Positions 1 to 15,000 of a stretch of 64,000 bases of DNA are shown piece by piece. Origin of the DNA: Mycteria americana (Eukaryota > Chordata > Aves > Ciconiiformes > Ciconiidae); the NCBI RefSeq assembly GCF_035582795.1, contig NC_134367.1:52235562-52299561 (forward strand), read 5' to 3'. Under the pieces are notes generated by a model. That model was not told where the DNA came from and searched no databases. It worked only from the letters and a program-made list of their open reading frames with translations. The position numbers and the translations under genes were made by a program. How positions within the stretch are numbered: position 1 is the first letter of the stretch; the number at the start of each line of letters is the position of its first letter.

Positions 1-3000
1 AACCAACCCAACCGACTCAACCCATCTCAATTGTCTGACATGCAAAAAATCCAGCCTATTTGTGACAGTTGGCCTGCCCCCAAAATCTCACTCCTCACAG
101 ATTATTCAACTGATTATTCAATTCACTCCTCACAGATTATTCAATTATAATTGTCCTGCCCAGGACAATTATATTTCCATTGCTGGAAACAAAGTATAGC
201 ACAATTCTGATATAAAAGTAGAATCTTTACAGGAAATAAAGAGTGGCTAAACAAAAATAATATGCAGTCCTGTCAATATAGAAAGAAGCAAAGAAAGAAA
301 GTCTTTACCCAAAATGTTTTATTAATATTGTTATTAGAGGGGAAACCTCATGTAATACACATAATTACGTTATTTTTTATGTTGTTAGGTTATGTTATTG
401 AAGGCTGATCTCTATAAGCACAAAGGAGGGGAGGAACAATGACAGGTGGGGGAACCCCAATAACCTAATCAGAACAAACATAACCTTGACTTGGCTGCCC
501 TCAGGGTCATTAAAAGAGGATGATGAAGGCATTGTGTGGGTGTGAGATCTATTGAGATGAATCAGCCAGAGGGGCTCTCCCTGGCTGAGGGGGATTACTG
601 CCTACAGGGTATGAGATTCATTAGGGGATGCCAGGAAAAGCAGTTTGGGATTGTGGGAGACTTATGATATTATGAGGCATTTCTGAGAAGGACCAAAGGC
701 AAGGAGAAGAAGGGATCAAAGTGGATTGGGGAGGAATAAGCATGGATAACAGAGTAAGAAGAGGATGAAAGGGGAAATGGGTATACATGCTCAGATTCAT
801 TACTGTATGGTCCTGGGGACATGGAGCTGCAGCAGCCTCACCTCTACTGGGCTACTGGATTCAGCAATTCATAATGTATGTTGCTACCAGATTCAGCAAT
901 TCTTAATGCATGTTAAGACATCCACTCCTGAAATAATTTCCATTGCCCTTTAATTGCTTCAGGCTGAGCTTCTTAGAGGAAGAACAGAAAATCAGATAGT
1001 TTTGCGATTTTCTGATTATCTATTGGTTAAGTTCTAACAATGTTTTCTGACTTGTGAGGGGATACAGATTTTTTGATGAGTAGGAAGTTTCAATACACAC
1101 AATAACCCACTTAGAAGAGGAGATAGGGAGTCCTGTCCTTCGGATTTATTGAAAACCGTAACTGTGTTGGCTGATTTAATACACGTCTCTATTCTGTAAC
1201 ATCCATTAAGAATGACACATAGAAATAAGTGCCTGAATCAGTGAAGGAAGCAAAGATAGTAATATAAAGTCATTTTTCTAGATGCTGAATGTAAAAAGGA
1301 AATCAAAACTGTAAAATCTGCATAAAAACCAAATTGCTAAATGATTTGAAACACAATTGGATAAAATAGAAGTCAAATGATACACACTTTCACCTTTCTC
1401 CTCAGCAGCCTCTAGAGACTGATCTTCCTCTGATGTCAGTATTTCTTGCATTTCTTTTCTGTAAGTAAAAGATTATTCATCTTAAGACTTATATAAATAC
1501 CACTGAAGCAAGTTGCAGATACATTAAATGTAAAGTAAAGATGTGGAAATATACTGTTGGGAATTGAAATATAATTTGGGTTGTACAAAATAAAAATCAA
1601 ATATATTTTATCATCTAAAATGTTATTGTCTCGTTGTATCAAAAGGCTGGACTAATGAAAGGCTAATGAAAATGCATTTAGCATGAGAATCTTCTGCCAA
1701 CGTATTTACTGATATAAATGAGATATTCCTCAAAGTTAACAGATATTGGATTAATTCCTATACATCACAGTTAGTGTACTGTTTTAGTACATTTGTGTTG
1801 ATAAACGCACTGATACCTTTAACACAAAGTAAGGTTAGAATTTTCTTGTGCTCATTTTATACATTCAGATATTTGAAATATTTTACCTTGCTTCTTCTTC
1901 TTCTTTCTTTTGTAATGCTTCATCTGTTAGTCTTTTCAAAATCTTAGAATTAATTTCATCCCTATTTGCTAAGTATGTTCTGTGTAGTATACAGACTCCT
2001 GCAGTACAATTACACAACAGTAATGAGTTTTATGCATCTGTATAACACTAAAGTTATTTGAGTTAGGAAAACTATTTCATAAATTATAGACAAGTGTCCT
2101 ACTTCTTTTTATAGCCAAGAAAAGGCATATATACCACTGAAATGTTACTATACTGTTGCTTTCTAAGGTTTTAGAGCTTTCTTTTCAATTTCAAGCACCT
2201 AATAAACTGAGTCTGGGATATGGGAAGGTTATGATGAAGGCTATAAGGGGAGACAGTGCTGAAAGGATTTAACTTATATTTCCATGTATCATGCATTACG
2301 CTGGCATTTATTTTGTTTACATGTGTACAAAGAAAACTATGAAGAAACAAATGAAAAACATTCAAATAAAAATATAAAGAATGTACATACCTATACTACT
2401 ACAGCTGGTTGACAGAAATGAAGACTATGCTGTTCCTACTAGGAATTCTACTGATTTATTTACTTTGACAAATAGATTTATGATATACGGCTGTGTGGCT
2501 GAAATCCATTTCCATCAGTGGAGTTATGCCAGTTTAGATTAGTTCAAGGAATAGCTTACAAAGTAATGACTCAAAATGCTGTGAAAATGTAAACTCCACA
2601 ACTACATTATTATTTAAGCGACAGAAATTAGTGGAAATCAAATAAAGAGTTAACACAATTGCCCAAATGAAAAAAAAAAAAAAAAAGAACAAAATGAAAC
2701 AAAATAGCTAAATTCAAGGAAACATATCCATAAGCAACAAGCTACACTTTTAGCCAAACCCCATAGCAGACATTATGATCTTGTCTCTCTCACCTCACTT
2801 TACTCATATTTGTTCCTCCCATATCTCACGTGATTACTAACATCAACTAACATAAAATGTGTTTTTATCTAAATTTGAACTGTGAGAAACATGTTACTTA
2901 ACTGTTAGGAACATTGGTGTTGATTTGAAGCAGATGATAATTTTGTGTGAACAGTTTATATTTTAAACCAACACTTTCAATTAGAAGTATTTTTGAAAAA

Positions 3001-6000
3001 GGGAGGGTGAGTGAAGGGAATTCTTTTAAAATTTAGTTTGTAACTCATCTTTAGATAATTCTGTCTTGGTATTCTTCTGCAAAAAAGTTGTGAGAGTTTT
3101 CAGTGGTTTTGCCTGGTGGCCCAGGCATGCACTGTCCCATCTTTGTGTTTTCTCACAGTATTATGAAAAGCAGCAATGCCAAAGAGCATTAGTTTACTTC
3201 ATTATTCAGAGTCCCAATGACATTGAACTGAAGTGAAGCAGCTTGAATTACAGAATTATCATATGAAGAATATCCAGAAGAATCACAATTACTATACTAT
3301 AACTAACCATTCTTTCTTCATTGGGTACCAGCACATGTGTTTCTCACTCAAAGGATTCAATATTGTTTCATCTGATGAAGGATTTTAGTATTACTTGATC
3401 AAATTGAGCAAGTGACCTATAAGCCTTTAGAATAATGGATAATAAATTAGCAAAGTCCTAAGTGGCTGACCTGAGAGTATCTGCTACTGGTATTAACCAG
3501 AAATAAGCTAGCTTACTAATGGAGCAGGTTTGTAGGTAGCTCAGCTGATTCTCATTGAAAGAACAATGTTCTTGCAATGTCCTACTTCAATGCAGCTGGA
3601 AGTCTGTTAAGAAAATCTCTGTGCCAGTATTATATTTCACTTTGATTTGTTATGATAGGCTACAAATAGTGTGACTTGCATTCAATTTGCACATGACTTG
3701 TTTCAAGCTGTGACAGTAAAAATATATGCTTTATCATTTAAAATATGTTAAATCATTTCCTCCCTCCAGTGAATGAAACTTTGAAAAAAAAAAAAAAATT
3801 GTCATTGATTCATATGAAAGCCTGATACAGCTCCAGGGATAAAATTAGGGTATAGACTCACTATCATCTCAAATATGTAAAAATGGGAATGGTGGATTTC
3901 ATTCCAAGCCTGAAATCTACTTATACATCGGGCCAAATGGGTTGTAATTAAGAAAGCAGTCTTTTTTGCTATGTGATATAAAGACTATAACAGTGTTAGT
4001 TCAAATAGAGGTACCAGCAGCATTGTGAGCACAAAATTTAAGTTTCATGAAGGACCTCTCTAACTTCTAGGAAAGGCTTACACTTATGCTTTAAAGAATC
4101 TGCCATCTATCAGACTAGAGAAACAGAAGATGATTTCATGGAAGAGATGGCTACCAAGAGTATAAAATAGATTGTTCAGATTAGAATAAGTAATTGAGAG
4201 CTAGGTTTTGAGAACTAGTGGGAATGGCAGAAAGGTGTACATTGCAGGAAGGAAGCATGTAATTTGAAAGCCCTAGAGAGGTCTTCATTTGAAAGCCTCT
4301 GCTATGGACTCCCAAGTTCTTCCCTTCCTGAAAGAAAAAAATGGGACAGTTATTATTGACCAGTTTTCAACATGGTTCCCATGAAGAATTATCTACTGCC
4401 AAAGTGCCTGATCTAGAATAAAGCCTTTCAGGGATGACGAGACAACCTTTTCTTTTATCCAATTAATTCACTAATTTGTTAAATTCTGAGAAGTGAAGTA
4501 AAAGTTAACATAATTCTGAAAGCATCTCTCCCACCTCAGTCCTCTCCCTGCAGAAAAGGCTAGAGCTTGACTCTTGCTGTTTGTTATTTAGTACACTGTA
4601 GTAACATTACATTACTGCATGCCAACTACATGAATAAGGTGCTTTTTGTGGTTGTAAGAAAGGACAACACACTGTGTCCCAGAAACTAGGTTCATGAACA
4701 TTTCAATATGCTTGAAATGTCTGAGAAGAAAAGATGAGGCATGGAAATGCAATTTGTCCTTAAGTTCTTCCTGCAAGTATCTGAGATGAGGTCTTCTTGA
4801 ATGACAGGAACAGCAAATATGATTTTCTGACAAACACTGGATCTAGAACTTTCTCATAGAAATGTTCAGTCTGTATTTAGTCTGCATACGAGCTCCAGCC
4901 ACACTGGTAGACTTTTAGTTCAGATCTTTAAGGTGTTACAAAATATCACAAAGCTATGTGACCAAGCAGTTTAGGTACTGTAGCTGAGTTGTGAGGATGA
5001 TTAGCTGATCAGATGACATGCTTCTGAAAAGCTTTTTTTTTTTTTTTTTTTTAGAATAAGAAATCTGTTCTGAATAAACTATGTAATCTTGATTTGCTCA
5101 GGTTGATTTTTATACTCAGGGACAAGGATTTGAAAAGCTCTCTGGACGGATTCTAATATCGGGCAGTTACTGAGCTTTCTTGAACTAAGTATGAATAGAC
5201 TTATTCCTTTCTTGAAGGGAAGTTTCTACTACTACTACTGAAAGACCTTTTGATAATAGACTGGGTTGAACAGGTAATGATCAAACATTGCCCCAGGGCA
5301 ATGAAACTTGTGGTGTGGTATGAATCAAGCAGGCATAATCCATTAAGACATGATTTGGCAGGCAAAACTTTTACCAGCATATCAATCTGTTCAGTTTTTC
5401 ACGCCTGGTACCAACCTTCCTTCCTGCTTGAAACAATAAAGTAAAAATCCATTTCTCTGAATTTATGAGTACTAAGCTACTGTATCAATCTGGATAAGAA
5501 ATAGCTCAACTTTTTTTGACCCCAGGATGGGGAACAGAATACACCCGCATACAGGTATTTCTCCCCCTCGTTTTTTTCTCAAGCAGAGAAAGTTCATATC
5601 TATAACCTGATTTTGCAAGTGGGGAAACCAATGTGCAGGCAGGGAAATTTGACCAAGAGCCACATTGCAAGCTGGTGGCCAGCCAGACACAGAATACAAA
5701 AGTCAGAAACTGCAAGAGTCCGGTGGTATTTACTGCTGATTGTAAATAGGAGGAAATTGTGAATAGGATTATAAATAGGAGGAATTTTCTTTACTGCTTT
5801 TGTAAAGCATTCCTGTCTTCAATTCTGTGTAATTCCCTTAATCCAAATTGTAAGAGATTTGGGGTACCCTTGTTGATTCTTCCTTCTCTAGACCCCTGAA
5901 ACTTTATAAATGGAACTAGTTTTTCTTGTAAGTGTGCTTTGTATACAGATATCAACACATAAATAAGAAAATATTAAGTTTCATTACCATGCATTTACTA

Positions 6001-9000
6001 ACCATCTTTTTCTGTATCCTTCAGACAGACAACAGTGTCAGGTAAAAGTCCTTTTTCTGATAAAGCTGACCAGTGATCTGCTGACAGAGGGTAGTTATCC
6101 ACTACCCATCCTCCTTTTTCTGGAGCACCAGGAAACCTGTCTTTGTTTTTCTTCATAAGCTGTTATAAAATGTCAGGTTCAGTAACATGAAAAGACCAAG
6201 ATAGTCTGTTAGCTGTTCAAAAAGACTTCACAATACAAAATGGTTTTCTGAATGTTATGATTTTTCCCTATTGTCATTTCATGTCAATAAAAAGTAAGAC
6301 ATTTATAACTTTATATGTCTGAATGAAATAAAGACATTTTAAACAAAAAGAGATTAATGTGCCAGTGATTTTTTTAAGGTTGCCTACAAAGAATTTAGAT
6401 TCCAGTTTCACTAGTTACAAAGCAGTGAACAAATTTAAAACAATTCAAGATTCTTGGATAAACCTTCATATACAATTCTTTTCAAACACTTGTATCTGAT
6501 GTTGAGCTCTTTAATAGTGACTAAGAGTATAAGAATAGGGCAAACATACAGTAATAATTCCCTCAGACAATTTTCCCAGCCTTTAACAATTTGTAGCCCA
6601 GCTACTTTGCAAGACAGAAATAATTTTTGTATATATATATAGTAGTCCTCATTAGATTTGTCTTTCATGATCTTGCTCAGTCTCTCCTCAATCCTATGTT
6701 AGCTTGCAGACTATGTGATATAAACGAAACTGATCTTTCAAATGGAAAAATTAAGAACATATATCGATAATGTATAAACTGTTACAGGTTGCTTTTAGAA
6801 AAAAAGTGCTTTGCTATACAGTACTTGTAGTTTTACCTCTGCAATAGCTCTCTCCAGTACTTCAGCATATATTTCAGGTGACAGTGTAACTTCGGAGACT
6901 GATGCGCTTTTTATGGCTTCTTCTACCATCGCTTGAACTTCTGGGTGGTCAGCAGTTATCTCTGACATTCCTAACAACACAGATGTTTTAAAGCACTTCA
7001 CAAAATTCTGAAATACTCATTTCCTCTGGTCAGGAATAACTGCTAGGCAATTAAGTCCAGCCACTTCATAATTACAGCACAGCAGTCATTTTAAGCAATA
7101 TTACACAATCATACTGAGAAAGAAACAAATAACAGTTCTTTTGAATGCAGTTCTAGAGGGTATTTCATAAAGATAAGTTTTAAGATCTTGGTGTGCTCTC
7201 TCATTACAAAAAACCCCTTTTTAACTGTACAGTATTTTCTACCACTATATGAAATATTGTTTCAATATGAATGGAATGACATTTGTGTACTACAACAATC
7301 AGGCACCTGCAGCACCTGAGAATTTCCTGTGATTTGTTTTGTCTTTGATTCCTAAATCAAAAGGTTGACAAAATTAATTTAAAAATCAATACAAATCATA
7401 GATCAAGACAGTATATTGTCAACAACCAAGAAGCCTGCATTCCCTAAGATGCACAAAACATTCATATTGGATCCGTATTTTGTTATTAATTGCTGACACA
7501 ACGGACTGTAATTGCTTAAAAATTTTTTAAGGAACACTCAGAGTTAGTTCACAGTTTACATACCAATTTGATAAAATTTGGTGAAGAACTGTTTTAAGTG
7601 CCTGCAATATCTACTATGTGAGGAGTATAATTTGGAAAAAATGCCATATTTACTTTCTGTAACTATGCCAAGATTTTTCACTGATTGTGTTGATACTTCT
7701 TACGTGCACAAATTTATATATTATCAGGTTATTTTTGCCAAGTTACAAGCTCCCTGGGAAAGGGACAATATCTTACTAAGTGTTTCCATTCTGCAAAAAA
7801 CCTCAATGCAACCCAAACCGAAAACCAAACAGACTTTACAGTTATCATAGCTAAAGATAATATATTCTACTTCTCCCATTCAAGAAATAGATCTTTCTTT
7901 AGTGCTCTCTTCAATATCTTTTGCTGGTATGGAATGTCATAAATTAAAGGAAGAATATAATTGACGGAACAAATGTTTTTCTTTAAAAAGACAAAGAAAT
8001 TTGTAAAAACTACCTCACAATCCACATTTACTTAATTTCCATTTTAGATCCTTATAAATATATTTCATTAATGTCCATTAATTGGATCTACCTAATAATC
8101 TAGCTTCCTTGGTTGAGATGAAATGTCAGTCTGTTCTGTATGAAAAAAATGCTACTATGAATACCCTCCCTTATTTCCCCCCCAACAGAACAAATGTGGT
8201 TCTGTTTGAGCTGGATGTCATCTGAGCACATTAACAGACTGGGACTCTCTCAGTGTGTATATGTTACCTTTTTAGTTTGAATCAGAAGACTATGCTTTAA
8301 GTGAATCTCCTGATCCTTCCCATGCTTTGGTACACATGGCAAAGCAGTCTTGGAACATGCAAACTGATTCTTTCCAGATGCACATTTACTATGCTGAAAC
8401 CATTAAGTGTTCAACCCACAAGATCACAATACAGCTAGTCTGACAGCCCTCTGTGCATGACATGGATACTGAGACCTTAGCAACAACTGCTTCAATCTCC
8501 TGACCTACTCTGACAGTAGACAGAAACTGCAGACTTCAGTGGAGTTTCATAGCCTCACTGTCTATCCCTGAACTGGACTTGGGAGCACTCAGGACAGTCA
8601 GGGGGGCATTTACCTAATTAAACTGATATATGTCTTCTGCATAATTTTTAGTGATATTTAGAGAATTTTTGCATAATTCTCTCAAAAGGCAGAATTTACT
8701 AGGTAATTAAAAGTTTTGTTAGGAATAGGAAATACTTTCTGGGATAGTTACCTCTAGATCTAGATTCAAGCTTCCAAACTTATTTAATTTCCCCTTCTGA
8801 AGCTTTCTTACTTTCTATGACAATTTCCATCCTTCATCTGTGTGTAGTTCCGTTTTGCAATAGAATTGTTTGAGCTATTAATTAGGATTATTAATCCTAA
8901 AGTTATTAATCCAAAATTATTAATTAGGATTAAGTTCTTATTAATCCTAATATGATTTCACATACCTGTCCTCAAGAGTATTTACATTGCCAGAAATCTG

Positions 9001-12000
9001 GAACATAACACTGTTTAATGGTTTTAATTTTGGTGTCATAGTTCACCATTATTTTTACTGCAACACCATGGTTTTTGTATCACTGTCAGCTTCTATGTTC
9101 TCCAGCACCAGAGGAATATACTGTCTTCTTGTTAGATATGTATCTACCCATGAGTAAGTCAAATACGGTGATTCCTTGCTTAGTTGAATAAGGCAAAATG
9201 GCCTAATTGTCCATTTGAATCATAACTAGAGCTAACTGGAAAAGGCAGTTCCAATTCAATGGAAAATTTTCATTTCAAAAGAAATAATTTGGAAAAAAAC
9301 CCACAAAATGTCCTACAAAAAAAAAATCCAAATTCTGTTTAAAAGATATTAAAAGAACATGTTTTTTTCACCTTTTCAAAATATTTTCTGAATTCATCAA
9401 GCTACAAAAACCTGGGCAGCTTAAGAAGTCTAAATGTGACCAGAGCTGGAGAGTCTTGTGAATGTGCCTGCCATCTCAGACAGCATACTTGGAAAGCTGC
9501 TCCAAAGTGGAAAATCTGTAGATTGTGGGTTCACATCAGCGTAGCTGACAAGCTGCTTTATTGAAGAAAATTTCGATTTTGCAGAGATTTAACTTGTCAG
9601 AAAGTCATTCAAATGGAAAGTTTCCAACCAGTATCAGTCAGAACCAATTTCTTCTTTCAAAAAGAGCTCAGAAAACTCTTACATACTCGTGGCCCTCAGT
9701 TTCAGAGAATTTATATATAAGATCAAAAATACTGAATTCTACTCAGCTATCCCCTTCACTGCATGTTCTTTTAGTTCATATTTAATGCACAAGTACCGTA
9801 ACAACTTCTGTAATATTTTATTAGTTGAAGTGACAGCAGTTGCTTCAGTTAAATAACCTAAAGCAAATAAGATAGCTTCAAAAGACCATGGAACACCTTA
9901 TTTACCTGGTTCTCTTGACTGTTTTTCCAATTCCAACCTATTTTTCACTGCTGTTATAGCCTTTTCTACTGCATCCCTTTGCACTTGCTCAACGTTGTCT
10001 TCTCTTGATTCTTCCATATAGGGTTGAATGAGTTTGGCCATATCAAGAACCTAGTGAAATGATTTGAAAAAAAAAAAAAATCACGGAAGAGAAATATAGC
10101 ATCTGATCCAACTTCTATACAATGAAATGAATTTGGAAAAGCTCTGCAAATTTCAGAAAAATGTACATATCATTCAAATGCAAGGGGTTTTTTGCGGAAA
10201 AAATAATTTCTAATTTGCATTTACATTTAATTATCTTAGATACAGAAGTTATTCATAATATTCTTATGCTAAGACAAATAACTGACACAAATATTTGTCT
10301 TACATAGGGGGTAAATAAAAAAAAATTTTGACATTTTGCTACTTTTATATAAATGAATTTAACTAAATTACTATGTTTCCTCTGTAATCCATATGTTTGC
10401 AATGTGTATGTTAGTAACACAACAGGAATAAGAATGTGCTTAACTGATTCGCAAGCCTCAGCTGATACCCTTGTTACATAAGACATTTATAAACCTACCT
10501 TTCCTTTATATTTGTGTGCAATTAGGTTACAAATAGTTGTTCTTCCAGAGAATGGAGGACCAAACACTAGTACTTTACAAGGAGGAAGTGGCATTGGTGG
10601 TAACAGGTAAGGCCGTGGATTCAACATAAATGTTTTCAATGCCTCTGGGGATGACAGGACATACATTTTACCTAGAAAACTTAAAACAGAAGAGAAGCTA
10701 ACAGATATAGTCAGTTATCCTATAAAATACAAATAATAATAAAAAAGCGTCAAATTCCTCTAACCTGACAGCCAAGTCTGGGTTTCCCATTACAATATCA
10801 CCTTCCTTTAGAGCCACAGGACATGCTTGTCCCCATCTGCTTCTACGCCATCGATATCTGTGTGCTATTAGTTTGTAAGACGACAGAACCCGGAAAAGTT
10901 CATCCTGTTTATTAAAAAAACAATAACAGCATATGTAATTTTTGTCTGAGGCTACATATGCCTTGTTCTTAGCCTTTTTTGAAATATTTTGTTGGAAAAT
11001 AAGCAAACCTAAAAAGAAAACCACATAATGGTTTTTAGAATCTTTAAAAAAAATTACATGTTTCAGAATTGTAGGACAATTTTAAGGAGAAACTATTTAG
11101 TTTTTCAATTTTATTTAATAAAAATAGTTCCTGTAGGCTTCATTTATTATTTTCAGAAGTTTAAAACAATAAAGAGGTACAAATCACCCATTTATTGAAG
11201 ACAACAGAAAATGGCCAAGATTTCTTCTAAAGGGGATGAAGAAAGGACCACAATCTGTGTAGGGGAATAGCAAGGCCAAAATATCTCTTTTAGGCATGCA
11301 GAAATGTCATGTGATAGGAGTAAGTTTAATAGACCTTTTACAGAAGGTGAATAGTGAGTGAATCCTAAAGTTTATGGTGACTCTAAATTATTCAAAATAG
11401 TACAGACAAGTGCTGGCTGTGAAGAACTGCAGAAGGACCTTCAGAATCTAGGAAGCTGGGCATTACAATAGCAGTTTTACACAGAAAATGGTGAATTGTC
11501 ATTGACTCTCACTACTCAGAAATAGATCTTGGAGTTATAATACATACTTCCTTGAAAAAATCTGATCAATGCCCAAGAGCAGTCAGAAAACCGACCTGAA
11601 TGTTAGGAATGTTTAGCAAAGAGAGAACAGAAGATAAAGGTTTGGGGTTTTTTATTGTATAAATCCTGCCCTCATCTTTACTGCTATGTGCATTCTGCTA
11701 CCCTAATCTCAAAAAGTACACAGTAGAATTGGAAAAGTTTCAGAAAATGTAATATGACTGATCAATCACACAAAAAGATTTTCATGTAAGAAGAAGTAAG
11801 ATTAAGTAGACTGGAACTCTTCAGTCCAGGAACAAGACAGCTACATAAGAACAGGACAGAAGTCTGAAATCATGAGTTATTAGAGAGCAGATACAGAGAA
11901 CAAAACTATTTACTGACTTTTGCATATCGACAACTAGAGGAGACTGAGCTAAAAGGTGGCAGGTTCAACACAAAGGGAAGCAATTCTGTATATAATGTCC

Positions 12001-15000
12001 AGTTAAGCTGCAGAACTCCTTGCCCCAAATACCGTGGGGGATGCTAAAAGCTTACACACAGGCTAACACAAACACAAAGACTAACTAAACAATAAATACT
12101 GATGACCTCTGACACAGACAGTCCTTCACTGTGAACTTTTCAGGGACTGAGAAAACAGAAAAGTGAAGATGGGGTGTTTCTCAGAAAATGTATAGCGGGG
12201 TCTCCCAGTTACAGTACCATTCATATATTCCAAGTTTTGTTTAACAAACAGGAAAGATGACTGCAAGTGAATATAGGTGAAGACATTTATGCAAAGACAT
12301 CTGTTTTTCAGTTTTATTTGGGAGGGACACAAATTATAATTGTCATGATTCAGCAAAATTCAGCACTAACTTGTTATGTTTGTAATTAATTACAGGAAAT
12401 AGCTGAAAACGTATGTGATTTCAGCTATGCGGGATGTTGCTAAATTTGTATTAGCATGCTGTTTCTCATTCAGGAAAAGAGTAAAGACTGAGCTAAAAGT
12501 CAGTTGCTGAGATTGTTATCCTTTGGCTAAAGTTGCTTTATTTTCTTGGAAGGAATTAATTCTTCCTCTGTTGCTAAAACAAACATTTTGTTCAAAATTT
12601 TATTATAGTCATCTAACTTTTTTTTTAAAATGACAGTCTTTTTTCTTTTCATACTCTTTTAAGTGGATTTCAGCCCCAGAATTATCTTAAATTCACATTT
12701 CTGGAAAATTAAGGCTCAAAAAATGCCCTTATTGCATGGTAAAACAAACTGGTTGCTGTGAAACAAAGATGTTATAATATAAGCTTACAGGATAAAATAA
12801 AAAATATTGTTATAATTATTACAGTCAATCACACTTTAGACAAGCGCACTTACATTTTCCAGTCCCTCCAGCATTTCTTCTTGCTGACTTTGAAGTCTAG
12901 TTATAGGAGCTCCATTTCGAACACCCAGAGACTGAAGTCGAACTACCACTGACTGAAAAGAAAATAACTCTTAGTACCAATCAAAACTACTTTTGTGATC
13001 TGAAAGGACTCCCAAAGTATTTTTTAAATTATAACTTATTATTTATATAAGCCATTATTTATATAATGGCTACATACACACTAAGGCCTGATTTCTAGCT
13101 TGGAGTCATGCTAGTTATTGAGCTGAGTTTTAACAAGCTACTTGGTAGATACAGGCAGTGCAAAATGCTGAATCACAGCCTTTATATCTCCTCATTATGC
13201 TATGAATCCCAAGCCTTTTAAAGGAATAGGCTGTGAAGGATTCTTTCCCACAATGCAGTAGAAGTATTCAAGTGAGCTCCAATCTGAAAAGGAGGAAAGT
13301 CTCTTTAGGAGATCAGATTATACACACTTGGAAGTAATACAACTGTGGTTAATTTATTTAAAAAGATACTTAAACCAGATGTCTGCCAATGAGATTCAGA
13401 TGATATTAAATTTAATTGAAGTATTTCCTGGATGTAATCGCACTTGAATGCAAGTGTTCTTGAAATGAAAAAGCAAATTTTGTCATGTTTGGACTAGTTT
13501 CATAATAGGTCTTTGCCTTACTTATAGGTAAAATGGTTGAAATCATTACACGACTTGATTGCCTTTACTATAAATTTCTGTTGTAATGGTCACAAACAGA
13601 TCACAAGTGAGGAGTTTTTATGTTCCAACTCTGCAAAATTAGTGGGGTTTTTTCCCATAGGAGTAGTCTTGGTAGTAAAATTAAGCATAAATTGAAATAA
13701 TACTTACAGAATTATAATTGATTCAATTTGTTTCAAACAACAGAGGGGAAATGTAGCTCACTTCCTACATTGTCAAAGACAATCTTTCACTTCATTTTCA
13801 ACCCCATACTTTAGGTTCTGATTTGAAGCAACTCTTATTTCTGAGGCAGAGGATAAGATTATTTATTTTCAAATTTTATCATTGTAGTTTTTTAATAGGG
13901 AGAATGAGTTGCTATGTTATGAGCTAAAAATCTAGACACGAGCACTCAGCAGAATTGTTAAAAGAATGATGTGTCTTCTACTACACTGTAAAACAATATC
14001 AAAGTTCATAAAAATTCTGTCATTATTTTAGACACCAGCACAAAATAAGCTAATTCTGTAAATATATCATAGTGAAAATGATTTCATTTCTCATGTTAAT
14101 AATGTTATTTTACACTAATACACAAAATAAAGTGCTAAAAAGAGATAGATAGAATACAAAAGAGTTTGTAGACTGACTGAAAATTTTCTCATGTAACATA
14201 TATGTAAGCCTGGGGGCAGTGCAGTGATTCTTATAATTGTTTTAATAGAGCAACAAAAGCAAGCATTTCAAAGGTCATGTTTTCTAATAGTAATTAAATG
14301 AGTTTTATATACAACTTAAAATTTTGCCAACACCTTAATAAAGAAAACAATCCACAGAACTGAGAAATTATTTTCTAGTGGAGGTTATCTAAGTTGGTGC
14401 ATAGCTTGCTTACTATAATGAGATCATCTGGTTGCTGATTTCCATCCAGTTCAATAAGATATTGACAATCCTGTTCAGCCATCAAGTCCTGTTTAAGAAC
14501 AAAGACATATTCATCAATTGAGTATAGTTAACCAGATAATTGCATTGAAGCTCATTCTGTTCCTATACATATAAAAGGCTGGACTCCTGTGGACTTCAGC
14601 AAAACCAGGATTCATTGTACTGATGACTTATAAAATCTTCTGGAGAGAAACTTTTATTTGGTGATGGATAAACACAGAGAGAATTCCAAAACCGGAGTTA
14701 CAATGGGTTCAGAAAACAAATTAGATATCCTAGCTCAAATACAAGAGAGCTACAAAGAATCGAGATACAGTAACATTTTGCGTATGAATTCAACTTCTAA
14801 TTGTCTAACTACCTTAATTCTCTGCTGGAAAATGGTGACAATGTCAGTTAACAGATTTCTTGGAAATACCAGCCATGAGACCAATGTTTTCATTTTGGTC
14901 CTGACTCTCAATTTCTGTAAAATTTGAACAATATATTTGATTTTTCTTATTTTCAATTTTCCCATTAGTAAATAAAATATTAGACTAAAATAGACATCCC

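Larger units (their letters stand above)
1..1393 (-). other. AK9: AK9 intron 17 (partial); repeats but no exon seen
   Basis: The left edge lies inside an AK9 intron. It holds a 22-base direct repeat (88-109 and 123-144), a 13-base-arm palindrome (46-73), a purine-rich block at about 410-790 that looks like an unrecognised old element, and a 25-base direct repeat at 858-882 and 890-914. I found no acidic minus-strand exon like the next one expected for AK9. Confidence 0.6.

Noticed and set aside
46..73. Palindrome coordinates 46-73 in the feature list
   Set aside because: I first counted within the wrong line. The palindrome is at 146-173, and the feature at 46-73 should be disregarded.
8268..8393. 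Possible extra AK9 exon on the minus strand (acceptor GGTTTCAG, donor GTAACA, 42 open codons)
   Set aside because: It is open only in phase 0, while the neighbouring exons need phase 1 in and out. In the needed phase it starts with TAG after two bases.
10671..10676. CTAG at the start of AK9 exon 12 as the acceptor
   Set aside because: Using it joins the AG of exon 11 to GTAA and gives an immediate stop. The AG eight bases upstream keeps the frame and restores the SFLGK sequence.
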